Of a DNA stretch of 64,000 nucleotides, positions 46,697 to 58,663 are shown piece after piece. The position numbers were made by a program, and so were the translations under genes. This DNA comes from Ignavibacteriales bacterium (GTDB lineage Bacteria > Bacteroidota > Ignavibacteria > Ignavibacteriales > Ignavibacteriaceae). Below the pieces are notes generated by a model. It searched no databases. It saw only the letters and a list, made by a program, of their open reading frames with translations, and was not told where the DNA came from. The stretch lies in NCBI GenBank assembly GCA_016707585.1, contig JADJHL010000012.1, positions 186,001 through 250,000 on the forward strand, in the 5' to 3' direction. Every line of letters begins with the position of its first letter. The stretch's first letter is position 1.

Positions 46697-48387
46697 TTAA
46701 ACATCTGTTCGAAATGAATTGAATCCGAATTTAAGTGATACTGTTGATACGATTATTGAGATGATTGTTAAAACCAAACTAGTAAATAATAAATTTATCG
46801 ATGAATGTTTTATACCGTTCCCTAAATATTCAAAATAGCTGAACACAGGGATAAATAAAATTGCAATTAACAAAACCAGGTAAAGTAAAGTAAACAGAAA
46901 TGTAATTGAGGCTCCTTGCGATGATGCTAATCTAATAGCATTTTTTTCTTTGAAGTTTGAAAAATTCCACCCATACCAAAATTTAAACTTACCAGTGTTA
47001 TGGTTGTAATAGCTGCATTAAGTTGAGCTATAATTGCTAATTGAGCAGGGAATTGATAGTTTGAAAAAAATGTAATCAACTGGGCAATAAAAAAAATTAT
47101 TGTAAAGTATATCAACAATCTTTTAGACAATAATTGATTAAAATTTATTGGGGCACTTCTAATTTTCCAGAGAGCTTCACCTTCAAGGCTTATTAAAGGG
47201 AATACAAATCTTAGTGATAATGATGCAACAAGAAATACATTAAATAAAGTTACCACCAGATATATAATTGTTTTCAAGTATTGGTTATATACATCAAGGA
47301 CGATTATATCAATTCCGGAAATGCTTGAAATAAAAATTGATATTAAAAATATCATAACTAATAAATGCGCCCACTGATTTGGTTCTCTAAAAAATAACCA
47401 GAATTCTCTTTTGATAATTGTTTCATTAAAAACATTTAATCTGGATTTTCTCTCAAATCCAAAAAATAAAACCTTTTCCTTTTTTCTGGATTTTAATTCA
47501 GCATTTATATTTAACGATGTTAACCATGTTTGATAAAACCATTTTTTTGCAAGTAATAATGCAATAGAAAAAACAACGATAGATGTAATAATATTTACAT
47601 AAATAAAAGGCAATGCTCTTTCTAATCTACCTTCCGAAATCCAATATAGTGCTTCTGCAATCCAATAATTTGGTAAAAGTTTTACCAAATCATTTTCTAA
47701 AAATCCAAAGTATTGATCTATATGCGGATAATAATCAAATACTTGTTTAATTAATTTCATTGGATTGCTTACATAATAAGAAGTAATTACACCAACAAAA
47801 TAAAGTAAAGCTACAAGGCTAAGCACTTTTTTAATTCCCCATTTGGAAGCAAGTTTTAGAATTGTTAAAAGTACAATTACTCCAATTGAACCAGCAGTAA
47901 ACATAAACGGTAAAATCAAAAAGAATAGAATAAAAGGGTAAAGCCATAAACTAAAATTAAAATAATTTCCATAACCAAATAACACTGCAACAATAATCAA
48001 TAACAAAGTTGTTGAACTGTAAAAAAAGTTATCCAAAAATTTTATTAAAAATATTTTTGTAAACGATATTGGTTTTGTTATTAAAAATAAAACTTCTTTT
48101 GATTTGTAAAGAGTTGAGTATGATACAACCATGTTGCCAACATTTATAGCAATAAAAAAAATAGACAACACTACAAGTACAAATCTGTGTAGTAAGAATG
48201 ATCCAATTTTTACTTTTAGGAGAAGATATTCAATCGTGTTTTGCGATAGCATCAAACATCCGTAAGCAAAAACTAAATAAACTAAACCCGAACCAGCATT
48301 TTTTACAAATGAGCCAAATGTTAATCTTGAATTAGATTTAAAAAAAATTAAAACTTTGTAGAATATTATGTGAATTAACTCTGTCAT
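46697..48387 (-). CDS. ABC-2 type exporter permease, frameshifted near 3' end
   Basis: About 563 residues after repair, with some twelve membrane helices and a cytoplasmic loop rich in Lys/Arg (A-E-L-K-S-R-K-K-E). It pairs with the ATPase whose stop abuts its ATG. The open frame ends at 46927 after G-M-G-G-I-F. Adding one T to the T5 run (minus strand; forward A5 46960-46964) continues it as F-S-N-F-K-E-K-N-A-I-R and adds two more helices to a stop at 46697. The substrate is unknown. Confidence 0.8.
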
Positions 48388-49106
48388 TTATTTTGTTAAA
48401 TGTAAAAATAGCGATTCAAGATTATCGTGATCTGCACCTTTTATTTGTTCAAGAATATCTTTGCTGTCAGAAAATATCATTTTGCCATCTTTAATTATTC
48501 CAATTCGTGTACAGATTTCTTCGGCAACATTTAAACTTGTGTGGACATGAAAACCGCTGATCCATTATTTGCCTTTTCTCTTAAAACATTTTTTACTATT
48601 AATGCACTTTGCGGATCTAATCCCACCATTGGTTCATCAACAATCAGTAATTTGGGATCATGAAGCAAGGCAGATGCAATTGTTATTCTTTGTTTCATAC
48701 CTTGAGAATATTCTTCAGTTCGTTTATCAATCCAATCCCCAATTTGAAGTGTTTCTATTGTTTCATCAATCTTGGTTCGTAATTTATTTTTCTCAATGGA
48801 ATAAAGTCCTCCACTAAAAAATAAAAATTCTCTGCCTGTTAGTTTTTCATAAATAAATGGCTGATCAGGAATGTAGCCAATCAAAGTTTTTGCTTTAATT
48901 GGTTCTTTAACAATATCATTTCCATCAATAATAATTTGACCTGATGTTGCAGTGTAAAGTCCGCTTATCATTTTTATAGTAGTGGTTTTACCAGCACCAT
49001 TTTGGCCAAGAAATCCAAAAAAATCACCGGCATTTACTTTTAGATTTAAATTATCAACCGCAGTAAATGATCCAAACTTTTTTGTAATGTTTATTAATTC
49101 AAGCAT
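48388..49106 (-). CDS. ABC transporter ATPase, frameshifted near 3' end
   Basis: About 239 residues after repair. Walker A G-Q-N-G-A-G-K-T-T lies near 35-43, the signature Y-S-Q-G-M-K-Q-R near 133-140, and Walker B L-L-I-V-D-E-P near 153. The frame stops after F-M-S-T-Q-V. Adding one base near 48545 gives S-T-H-S-L-N-V-A-E-E, restoring the switch histidine, and then continues to 48388. This is the only break in the window that is not in a plain homopolymer. It forms an exporter with the abutting permease. Confidence 0.88.
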
Positions 49107-49164
49107 TTGTTTTTACGTTATTCTGGTAGAGTTAATGCAAGATATAAAATGATAGTCTGAAAAA

Positions 49165-51369
49165 TCAGATTTCAGCAGATCTTAATGCAGATAAATCTTC
49201 ATAGGTTATTAACATAAGATCATCATCTTTTATATTTGTTACTGATAATATTCTATCTTCTTGTATAGATATAGCTTTGTTTAAAATATCTTTAATTGTT
49301 CGCGCGTTATAAAAATTCTTTCTCTTCTCTTTCTGTAACTCATTTATCAATTCAAACAATTGTTGCCAGGCACCTTCATCTAATTGATAATTATTCTTCT
49401 GGCTAATACTATAAGCTATTTCAAGCAACTGCCTTGTATTATAAGATTCAAAATCAAAAATGTATGGGAACTGATTTTGTAAAACCGGGAAATCATTTAT
49501 TAACTTTTCTATATCATTTTTATTCCCTGCTAGAATTACTACAACATCCTCACCCATCAGGTAAATCTTCTTTAAAAAATATTGAAGTAAAGAATCACTA
49601 AAATCGCTTGTAACCTGCAGGCTTACAATTGCATCATTTACAAGAATAACATTACCTTGCAGTTTTTTAAATAACTCATCAATCATCAAGTAAGCATCTA
49701 TCTTGCTTAACCCATAAAATGTAGAACCATCAATTTCAAATAACTGTCCTTTACTTAAACGTCGGCATTCTTTTAAACTTTTAGCATACAATCTTGCAAT
49801 CGTTGATGTTCCAGAACCAGGTTCTGTAATAAATATTGCATTTAAAAGTTTGTGAATTGAAGCAATAGATTTTTCTTTCTTTAAATTATTTACCATCACT
49901 GAGGCAAGAACTTTATTAAATACATTTTTTACATTTTCAAGTCCAACAAGATTGTTTACTTCTGAAAGATACTTTTCTGCACTTTTTGTATCTGTTTTAT
50001 AAATATTATTTCTTGCATTAAGATTTAATAATGCTAACTGAATATCTTCTTTTTCTAAAGTATTTAATGCTGCAAAATCTCTTTCATTTTCTTCAAGCAA
50101 TTGATAACGTTTACTTAACTCAACCTTTGTTTCATTAAATAAGTTCCTAATTAATCTTGCATTTCCAAAAGTTTCATCAGCGTTGGAACAAATATTTTCT
50201 AAACTCTCAGTTAGTTGTACTTCTGCTTTTGAGCTTAATATATATTTATCCTTTGCTGAAAAGATTTTAAAGATCTCAGTTAATTCTTCAGGTGAATAAT
50301 TATTAAATGTAAAAACATGGGTAAACCTGGATTTTAATCCTGGATTTGAATCAATAAAATTTTGCATTGGTTCAGGATATCCGGCAGCAATAACAAAAAA
50401 TTTATTTTTATAGTCTTCCATCCTTTTTAAAATTATATCAATTGCTTCCTGCCCAAAATCATGTCCACCTTTTTCACGTTTAAGAGTATAAGCTTCATCA
50501 ATAAAAAGTATTCCACCTAAAGCCAGGTTTATTACTTTCTCGGTTTTTTGAGCAGTTTCACCGATATACTCACCAACAAGTTCTGCTCTATCAACTTCAA
50601 TTACATGCCCGTGTTCAAGTATTCCAATAGATTTAAAGAATTTTCCTAACAATCGTGCAACAGTTGTTTTTCCTGTTCCCGGATTACCTAAGAAAATACA
50701 ATTTGCAGAAATACTTTCTTCAGTTTCAATTCCTTGTTTTTTTCTTTCGTTAACAAAGTTAAGATAAGTTATAAAATCTTTTAATGATTGTTTAAGACTC
50801 TTTAATCCAACAAGGTTATCAAATTCAGAAAGTAGATCATTAAGTGATAAGTTTTCTAAAGATGATCTTTTAAGCTGCTCAATATTTTTTGGTTGTTGTG
50901 TTGTCTGTTTGTTAGGCAAAGCTTTTTGTGATGAGTTCACATCAATAAAGTTTACAACTTCTTCAAGTCCAATTTGAAAGGTATGTTTTAATATCAAAGT
51001 ATTTTCAAGCAGAACCTCAATTCGTCCTTCACCTTGTTTCCAGAATCCTGGTAATGGTGTGCCCCAACTCTGTACAAACTCTATTCTTTCCCAATCATTT
51101 TTTATCTCAAGTGTAAAATCATTTCTACCAACTTCCTCATCTTCAAAATACCAAATAGTTAAACCTTTGTTTATAGAATTTTCTTTATGTTGATTTGGAT
51201 TAGTTAAGATTATTTCAGCAGCAACAAAACAGGTAATGGTTTCGTCAAACTGCAATAGATAAGTTCGTTTATGTGATTGAAGTGATTCCTCAAAGTTGAA
51301 CATTCTTACCGAATCAATTTCAAAATTACTTGAGTCAACTATAGAATTTACATGCAATGAATCTGACAA
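49165..51369 (-). CDS. Tandem AAA+ ATPase (CbbX/SpoVK-like), second domain degenerate
   Basis: A 734-residue protein. The N-terminal 140 residues are beta-rich and unrecognised. Domain 1 is an intact CbbX/SpoVK-type AAA+: G-N-P-G-T-G-K-T at 228-235, G-G-I-L-F-I-D-E-A-Y near 285-294, and L-K-S-R-F arginine near 349. Domain 2 (about 470-720) has the same layout but E-P-G-S-G-T-S-T for Walker A, V-N-D-A for Walker B and Q-N-Q-F for the arginine motif, so it should not hydrolyse ATP. Related proteins remodel rubisco (CbbX) or serve type VII secretion (EccA). The substrate here is unknown. The start is uncertain: TTG 51369 has no ribosome site; ATG 51303 is the next choice. Confidence 0.8.
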   Translation of the reverse strand: MSDSLHVNSIVDSSNFEIDSVRMFNFEESLQSHKRTYLLQFDETITCFVAAEIILTNPNQHKENSINKGLTIWYFEDEEVGRNDFTLEIKNDWERIEFVQSWGTPLPGFWKQGEGRIEVLLENTLILKHTFQIGLEEVVNFIDVNSSQKALPNKQTTQQPKNIEQLKRSSLENLSLNDLLSEFDNLVGLKSLKQSLKDFITYLNFVNERKKQGIETEESISANCIFLGNPGTGKTTVARLLGKFFKSIGILEHGHVIEVDRAELVGEYIGETAQKTEKVINLALGGILFIDEAYTLKREKGGHDFGQEAIDIILKRMEDYKNKFFVIAAGYPEPMQNFIDSNPGLKSRFTHVFTFNNYSPEELTEIFKIFSAKDKYILSSKAEVQLTESLENICSNADETFGNARLIRNLFNETKVELSKRYQLLEENERDFAALNTLEKEDIQLALLNLNARNNIYKTDTKSAEKYLSEVNNLVGLENVKNVFNKVLASVMVNNLKKEKSIASIHKLLNAIFITEPGSGTSTIARLYAKSLKECRRLSKGQLFEIDGSTFYGLSKIDAYLMIDELFKKLQGNVILVNDAIVSLQVTSDFSDSLLQYFLKKIYLMGEDVVVILAGNKNDIEKLINDFPVLQNQFPYIFDFESYNTRQLLEIAYSISQKNNYQLDEGAWQQLFELINELQKEKRKNFYNARTIKDILNKAISIQEDRILSVTNIKDDDLMLITYEDLSALRSAEI

Positions 51370-51543
51370 AGCAGGATTAACTACTAGTGGCTTTTGATTT
51401 TTTTCCCCTTTTATGAATGATTTGTTGTTTTTAAATCATTCTCAGTATTTGTTCTCATATTTTAGTCGATCATTAGAAAGATAAAATTCATTTTTTATGA
51501 ATATTTCAAATACCTTGCCATCAAAAAAATGCCTATTTAAAAC

Positions 51544-51570
51544 AAAAAAGGCGAGATTGAAACTCGCCTT
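51544..51570 (-). terminator. Rho-independent terminator of groESL
   Basis: On the minus strand AAGGCGAG-tttcaat-CTCGCCTT is followed by a T run (forward A run 51544-51549). It lies 47 bp after the groEL stop. Confidence 0.85.
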
Positions 51571-51616
51571 GTAAATTTAACAGAATGAGTTTCTGTCAAT
51601 ATTCTATAATAAGTTA

Positions 51617-53257
<1,641 letters not shown>

Positions 53258-53281
53258 TTATTCCTTTATTTTTATAATTAA

Positions 53282-53581
53282 TTACTTACCTAAAATTCCG
53301 AAGATATCACTCTCACGCATAATGAGATATTCTTCGCCATTAATTGTTACTTCAGTTCCGCTGTATTTACCGTAAAGAACTTTGTCGCCAACTTTAACTT
53401 CCATTTTAATTGCTTTACCATCGTCTGCAACTCTACCTGGACCAACAGCAACAACGTTACCTTCAACTGGTTTTTCTTTTACTGTGTCTGGTAAGATGAT
53501 TCCGCCAGCAGTTTTTTCTTCTGCCGCAGCAGGTTTAACAACAACTCTGTCACCAAGTGGTTTTAACTTGATTTCGCTCAT
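53282..53581 (-). CDS. groS: Co-chaperonin GroES
   Basis: A 99-residue co-chaperonin: [11 protein letters not shown] near 6-16, the mobile loop [12 protein letters not shown] near 21-32, and K-Y-S-G-T-E-V-T near 73. AAGGAG lies about 8 bp before the ATG. First gene of the heat-shock operon, under a CIRCE operator. Confidence 0.98.
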   Translation of the reverse strand: MSEIKLKPLGDRVVVKPAAAEEKTAGGIILPDTVKEKPVEGNVVAVGPGRVADDGKAIKMEVKVGDKVLYGKYSGTEVTINGEEYLIMRESDIFGILGK

Positions 53582-53612
53582 AATTTACTCCTTTTTTAGT
53601 TTATTAAATTAG

Positions 53613-53639
53613 TTAGCACTCTCAAAAGACGAGTGCTAA
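53613..53639. promoter_or_regulatory. CIRCE operator (HrcA-binding)
   Basis: TTAGCACTC (53613-53621), a 9-bp spacer and GAGTGCTAA (53631-53639) match the CIRCE consensus exactly. HrcA should repress groESL here; hrcA itself is not in the window. Confidence 0.97.
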
Positions 53640-53666
53640 TATACACCTGATTTAAAATTTTGTCAA
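53638..53666 (-). promoter_or_regulatory. Sigma-70-type promoter of groESL
   Basis: On the minus strand TTGACA (53661-53666) and TATATT (53638-53643) are separated by exactly 17 bp. The -10 box overlaps the edge of the CIRCE element, so HrcA binding would cover the transcription start. Confidence 0.85.
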
Positions 53667-53725
53667 CAATTAGAGGTTAGGATGTGATCTAAAATGCTTA
53701 ATTTTAGGTTGAAATTAAACTATTT

Positions 53726-54520
53726 ATGATTTGCGTGAAAAATATTATTTCAGACATAAAATATTTGATCCAAAAGATCAAGGAACTTGATAAAAAGATT
53801 GTAATTATTCTTATGTCTGTAGCAATTTTGCAAACAGTTTCATACTACTTTACTTCACGCAGATTTTTTAGGGCTAATCTATTTGAATCATTTCAAAATT
53901 ATTCACAACCATATTTAATAGAATTTGTTTATTGGTTTGTTGGTGATTTTTTAACCTTTTTTATCCTTGGTCTTTTTATCATCAAACTAATCTTAAAAGA
54001 AAATCTTAAGGATTATGGATTACAGTTTGGTGATTACAAAAATGGATTAAAATATTCCTCAATCTTTCTGTTAGTTATGATAATTTTAATCTGGTTTGTT
54101 TCAGCAACTCCTGCATTTGCAGAAAAATATCCGCACCTTTCGGATGCAAAATCAAACTGGAATATTCTTTTGATTTATGAGTTTGGAATGCTGCTTTATA
54201 TGTTTGCATGGGAATTTATCTGGCGTGGATTTATGTTGTTCGGACTTGAAAAGAAATTTGGATATTACTCAGTTTTATTTCAGATGATTCCATTTGTAAT
54301 CTTGCATAACGGCAAACCATTTTTAGAAACATTCGGTGCAATCTTTGGTGGAATTGCGCTTGGCATTCTTGCATTAAGAACTCGTTCATTTTACTATTGT
54401 GTGATTACACATATTGGTGTTATGTTCGCTATAGATTTTATTTCAACTTTGCGATTTAGAGCAAATGATTATGGAATAGGATTAACATCAATTGTAAATT
54501 TGATTAAACAATTATTTTAG
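53726..54520 (+). CDS. CPBP-family intramembrane protease-like protein
   Basis: A 264-residue membrane protein with about seven helices. Motif 1 reads W-E-F-I-W-R-G-F near 161-168, motif 2 V-I-L-H-N-G-K-P near 190, and motif 3 T-H-I-G-V-M near 230, the CPBP (CAAX protease and bacteriocin-processing) pattern. The first glutamate of the usual E-E-x-x-x-R is tryptophan here, as I recall for some subgroups, so activity is uncertain. It lies 8 bp before pdxJ and is divergent from groES. Confidence 0.75.
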   Translation: MICVKNIISDIKYLIQKIKELDKKIVIILMSVAILQTVSYYFTSRRFFRANLFESFQNYSQPYLIEFVYWFVGDFLTFFILGLFIIKLILKENLKDYGLQFGDYKNGLKYSSIFLLVMIILIWFVSATPAFAEKYPHLSDAKSNWNILLIYEFGMLLYMFAWEFIWRGFMLFGLEKKFGYYSVLFQMIPFVILHNGKPFLETFGAIFGGIALGILALRTRSFYYCVITHIGVMFAIDFISTLRFRANDYGIGLTSIVNLIKQLF

Positions 54521-54528
54521 GTTTTAAG

Positions 54529-55245
54529 ATGAGACTCTCGTTAAATATTGATCACATTGCAACTTTAAGAAATGCAAGAGGTGAAACACAACCTGATCCT
54601 GTAACTGCGGCTTTAATTGCTGAACAAGCTGGTGTTGATGGAATTGTTGTTCATCTTCGAGAAGATAGAAGACACGTAAATGAAAGAGATGTTAGATTGT
54701 TGCGTGAACTTATTACAACTAAACTTGATCTTGAAATGGCTGCAACTGAAGAGATTATAAAAATTGCTTGCGATATTGGTCCTGAGCTTGCCACAATCGT
54801 TCCGGAAAAACGACAGGAGCTTACGACTGAAGGTGGAGTTAATGTTATTGATAATATTACTTTGATGAAAAATACAATACAAGAGCTGCATAAGTTTGAT
54901 ATTGAAGTTTCATTATTCATCGAACCTGAAATAAAACAGATTGAAGCTGCTGCTGAAATTGAAAGTGATTTTATTGAAATCCATACCGGTGTTTTTGCAA
55001 ATGCTTTATCAGAAGAAGAACAATTTGATGAATTGGATAAAATTAGAGTTGCAGTTAAGCACGCTAAAAAATTAGGACTTGGCGTAAATGCCGGTCACGG
55101 TTTAGATTATCAAAACATAAAAATATTTAGAGAACTAACTGATATTGATGAAGTTAGTATTGGTCATTCAATTATTGCAAGAGCAGTATTTGTTGGATTA
55201 AAGCAAGCAATTAAAGAAATGAATGATTTGATAAGGAATAGATAA
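54529..55245 (+). CDS. pdxJ: Pyridoxine 5'-phosphate synthase PdxJ
   Basis: A 238-residue TIM-barrel enzyme that makes the vitamin B6 ring from 1-deoxyxylulose 5-phosphate and 3-amino-2-oxopropyl phosphate. N-I-D-H-I-A-T-L-R-N-A-R at 5-16, H-L-R-E-D-R-R-H near 44, I-V-P-E-K-R, E-I-H-T-G near 150, N-A-G-H-G-L near 188 and the final S-I-G-H-S-I-I-A-R-A are diagnostic. Probably co-transcribed with the CPBP gene. Confidence 0.97.
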   Translation: MRLSLNIDHIATLRNARGETQPDPVTAALIAEQAGVDGIVVHLREDRRHVNERDVRLLRELITTKLDLEMAATEEIIKIACDIGPELATIVPEKRQELTTEGGVNVIDNITLMKNTIQELHKFDIEVSLFIEPEIKQIEAAAEIESDFIEIHTGVFANALSEEEQFDELDKIRVAVKHAKKLGLGVNAGHGLDYQNIKIFRELTDIDEVSIGHSIIARAVFVGLKQAIKEMNDLIRNR

Positions 55246-55247
55246 TT

Positions 55248-55940
55248 TTAATCGTTTTCGCAAGAACACTTTAAATGATTACTTTTAGATTTATCTAAAG
55301 ATTCTTTGCCTTCTTTAAAGGCGTAATAACTTATTCCAATCGAACCAATAATGTCCAGATAATTTATTCTAAAAACTTCATAACTTAGGCTTGATGCCAA
55401 CAATATCAGTGAAAGATAAAAACAGGTTTTAGTACAATTTGCGTCTGCAATTATAGCATCAGATTTAAGTTCGGTTCCAATATTCATTTTTAATTTCATC
55501 AACATATACATTATTAAAATTGAAATAACAGAAATTATAATTCCAGCAACAGTTGATGAAGGAGAGCTATTGTTGATAAATAAAAGTACTGATGCAATTA
55601 TCAGCCCTAATGCTAAAATATAAAAACTTATACCGGTCACTTTAAGAGCAGTTCTTTCGAAATCGTCTCTTGATTGCACTGAATATAATTTCATTCTCAA
55701 AATCATATGTAAAATCCCCACTCCAGAAATAACTTCAACAAAACTATCCAAACCAAATCCAAACAAAGCAAGAGTTTCATCTGAAGCACCATAAAATATT
55801 GAAACAATTCCTTCTGCAATATTATAGGCAATTGTAAATACACTTAAATAAAGTGCATACTTAACCAATGTTTCATTTGATTTTTTATTTTTCATTCCTT
55901 GTATTTTTATTGATGGAAAATTCAACGGATAATCATTCAA
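55248..55940 (-). CDS. Cation diffusion facilitator-type transporter
   Basis: A 230-residue protein with six membrane helices. F-G-x-D-S-F-V-E in helix 2 and S-D-A-I-I-A-D-A in helix 5 correspond to the metal-binding positions of CDF family Zn/Mn/Fe exporters. The cytoplasmic C-terminal domain is missing, as in short CDFs, and the end is Cys-containing (K-C-S-C-E). ATG 55895 (M-K-N-K-K) is an alternative start. Convergent with pdxJ, 2 bp apart. Confidence 0.75.
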   Translation of the reverse strand: MNDYPLNFPSIKIQGMKNKKSNETLVKYALYLSVFTIAYNIAEGIVSIFYGASDETLALFGFGLDSFVEVISGVGILHMILRMKLYSVQSRDDFERTALKVTGISFYILALGLIIASVLLFINNSSPSSTVAGIIISVISILIMYMLMKLKMNIGTELKSDAIIADANCTKTCFYLSLILLASSLSYEVFRINYLDIIGSIGISYYAFKEGKESLDKSKSNHLKCSCEND

Positions 55941-56144
55941 TAATAAATTTGTGATTTTATATGTGTTCTTAACTTACAATCAACTGGTATTTATAACAAA
56001 GTTATTTAAAAGTATTATTAAATATTAAAAAAATAATAATGTTACAAATCACTTAATCATTTCTTAATTATCTTTTCTCATATCATAACAATATTTTTTC
56101 ATTAACGATTTTTCTCTTTCTTTATAAATCATCTGGAGTTTGTT

Positions 56145-58113
56145 GTGCAATATAATTTAATACAAAAATCTGAGTTTGATAAAGTTAAATCTTCCGGCAA
56201 AAACTGGACTACAGCAATGGAGTTGTTTGCAGATATGTGCAGATATAACACATTAGTTGCTGTAAAAAAAAGCAGGATCCGGTCATCTTGGATCAAGTTT
56301 GAGTGCGCTGGATATTACAACTTATCTCTACTTAAACGAGATGAATGTTTTTGAAGTTGGATTTGATTCACCTGACCGTGATATTTATTTTTCATCAAAA
56401 GGTCATGATGTTCCGGGTTTGTATTCTTTGTTTTATGCTCTTGGAATTATTCCCGAAGAAAAATTATTAATGTTAAGAAGATTACACGGACTAGATGGAC
56501 ATCCAGAAGTTAGACAAAAGGGAATTGAAGCTTGTACTGGTTCACTTGGAATGGGAATCTCTAAAGCAAAAGGATTTGCTTGGGCAAAATCATATCAAAA
56601 AAATAAAGGACAGGTTTTTGTTCTTACTGGTGATGGCGAATTCCAGGAAGGACAGATTTATGAATCACTTCAAGCTACCGCACACCAAAAAGTAAATAAT
56701 GTAATCGCAATAATGGATCACAACAAATACCAAACAGATATGCTTGTTGCTGATGTAAATAATATTGAAGATGTTGTTAAAAAGGTTGAAGCATTTGGCT
56801 GGCACGTTGTAAGAATTAATGGTCACGATTATAATGTACTTAAAAAAACTTTTAATGATTTGAAAAAAGTTACTGATAAACCTAAAATGATTATTGCCGA
56901 TACGATAAAGGGTAGAGGAGTTTCATTTATGGAAAAACCTCTCACAGAAACTTTCCAAGGTAAAACTCTTTACAAATGGCACTCTGGTGCACCGGATGAT
57001 GAAAGTTATCTAAATGGTTTATCAGAACTTTCTGAATCAATAAATTCTTTAGCTGAAAAAATTAGATTGAAAATTCAAATCCCGATTAATGAAACTGAAG
57101 GAAAACCAATTACAAAACTTGATAAAGAATTTGTAACTGAAGCTTATGGTGATACACTAGTTGAAATTGCAAAGACAAATAAAAAACTAGTCGTTCTTGA
57201 TGGTGATCTTTCGGCTGATTGTAAATTAAGAAAGTTTGAAAAAGCATATCCTGATAGATTTATTGAAAATGGAATTGCTGAGCAGGATATGGTTTCAACA
57301 GCCGGTGGATTAGCTAGAATGGGATTGATTCCAGTTGTAAATACATTTGCAAGTTTTCTTGCTGCGCGTGCAAACGAGCAGATTTACAACAATGCCGGAG
57401 AAAAAACTAAAATAATTTATACATGTCATTTTTCTGGAATGATTCCTGCAGGACCAGGAAAATCACATCAAAGCGTTAGAGATATTTCTTTGTTTGGCGC
57501 ACTTCCAAATATCACAATCATTCAACCTTGCAATGCAGAAGAAACAAAACTTGTAACAGAATACTGTATTAACGAAGCTGATGAAAATTGTATGCTTAGA
57601 TTAGTGATTGGACCATCACCAGAAAGAATTGAATTACCTAAAGATTACAAATTTAAAGTTGGTGTAGGGACAAAATTAACAAATGGAAATGATGCAATAC
57701 TTTTTTCTTATGGCCCAGTTATGCTTCACGAGGCTTTAGTTGCTGCGGATTATTTACAGAAAGTTGGATTTAATCTTAAAGTAATTAATATGCCCTGGCT
57801 AAATAAAATAGATAAAGTTTGGCTGAAAGAAGTTGTAAAAGATCAAACAAAAATATTTGTGTTGGAAGATCACTCTGCTGTTGGCGGATTGGGTGATAGA
57901 TTACTAAATGCGTTAGTAGAAAATGATGAGCTAAAAGATAGATCATTTATAAATTTTGGATTGCAGGAATATCCTGAATGTGGAACTCCATTAGAAGTGT
58001 TAGAATTTCATCAACTTGATGGAAAATCTTTAGCAAAGCGAATTTCTGGGATTGAAAATATCGAAACAACAGAAGCTGTTAAACAAAAATATACTGCTGA
58101 TGCTCCGCAGTAA
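56145..58113 (+). CDS. tkt: Transketolase, frameshifted near 5' end
   Basis: About 655 residues after repair; the enzyme moves two-carbon units in the pentose phosphate pathway. The first 42 codons end at a run of eight A (56264-56271). Removing one A gives V-K-K-A-G-S-G-H-L-G-S-S-L-S-A-L-D, the conserved start of transketolases. The rest is intact: S-K-G-H-D-V-P-G, TPP motif G-D-G-E-F-Q-E-G, D-H-N-K-Y-Q-T-D, and the second half with N-G-I-A-E-Q-D-M and the C-terminal E-D-H-S-A-V-G-G-L-G. The start is GTG 56145, with GGAG 7 bp before it. It is the only break in the window caused by an extra rather than a missing base. Confidence 0.92.
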
Positions 58114-58121
58114 AATAGTGA

Positions 58122-58197
58122 TGTCATTGCGATCCCGACGTTTTCGGAAGAAGCAATCTTTAATTTTGGTGGATCACTTAGCTCCGTTTGTGATGAC
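58122..58197. repeat. Dispersed intergenic repeat with inverted ends
   Basis: TGTCAT (58122-58127) pairs with ATGACA (58192-58197). Inside, ATTGC 58126-58130 pairs with GCAAT 58153-58157 around a CCGA/TCGG stem. The GTCATTGCGA...GAAGCAATC arrangement is that of short repeats common in many bacterial genomes. It overlaps the last codons of the DinB-like gene. Confidence 0.6.
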
Positions 58198-58658
58198 AAC
58201 ATTAATTAAATATTTCAACTGAAACTCGTGGCGGATTGGATGCATAACTGCGTGTTCGAGCATTGCATCAATGCAATATTCAACATCCCAATTGGATTTA
58301 TAAACTTTATCTTCAAATAATTCTGGTGGAACATCTTTTAGTGGATACCTCCATTTATCCGTTAAGTAATCAAGATAGCTCTCTGCTTTTTCAACAACAA
58401 CTTCGGGTAACGGAGCTTCATCAATTTGTGGATCAGATAGATTAAGCTGTTTACACATCCAAATCATATAACCACGAGCTGATCTTAAAAGATGATATAA
58501 TAATGTATCCAGAGATTTATAATAAGGATCAGCGGTTTCGGGAAGTTTAGCTCCAGTTTTTTTGCTTCTTGCCAGGTTTTGTAAAATGATCTTAAATGGA
58601 TTTCGTGTAATGCAACTAAAGCTTTGGCTCCATTGTATTTATATACTAACTCATCCAT
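58174..58658 (-). CDS. DinB-like four-helix protein, frameshifted
   Basis: About 161 residues after repair. The frame from ATG 58658 (M-D-E-L-V-Y-K-Y-N) breaks in the A7 run (forward T7 58557-58563). One more A gives E-A-K-K-T-G-A-K-L-P, then Y-H-L-L-R-S-A-R-G-Y-M-I-W-M and A-M-L-E-H-A-V-M-H-P-I-R-H. The spaced histidines are like those of DinB/YfiT metal-binding four-helix bundles. The last eight codons (V-V-I-T-N-G-A-K) come from the repeat element at 58122-58197. Function unknown. Confidence 0.6.
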
Positions 58659-58663
58659 AAAAC

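Noticed and set aside
48569..48817. Plus-strand open frame opposite the ABC ATPase
   Set aside because: It is the antisense shadow of the conserved signature and Walker B region and has no ribosome site.
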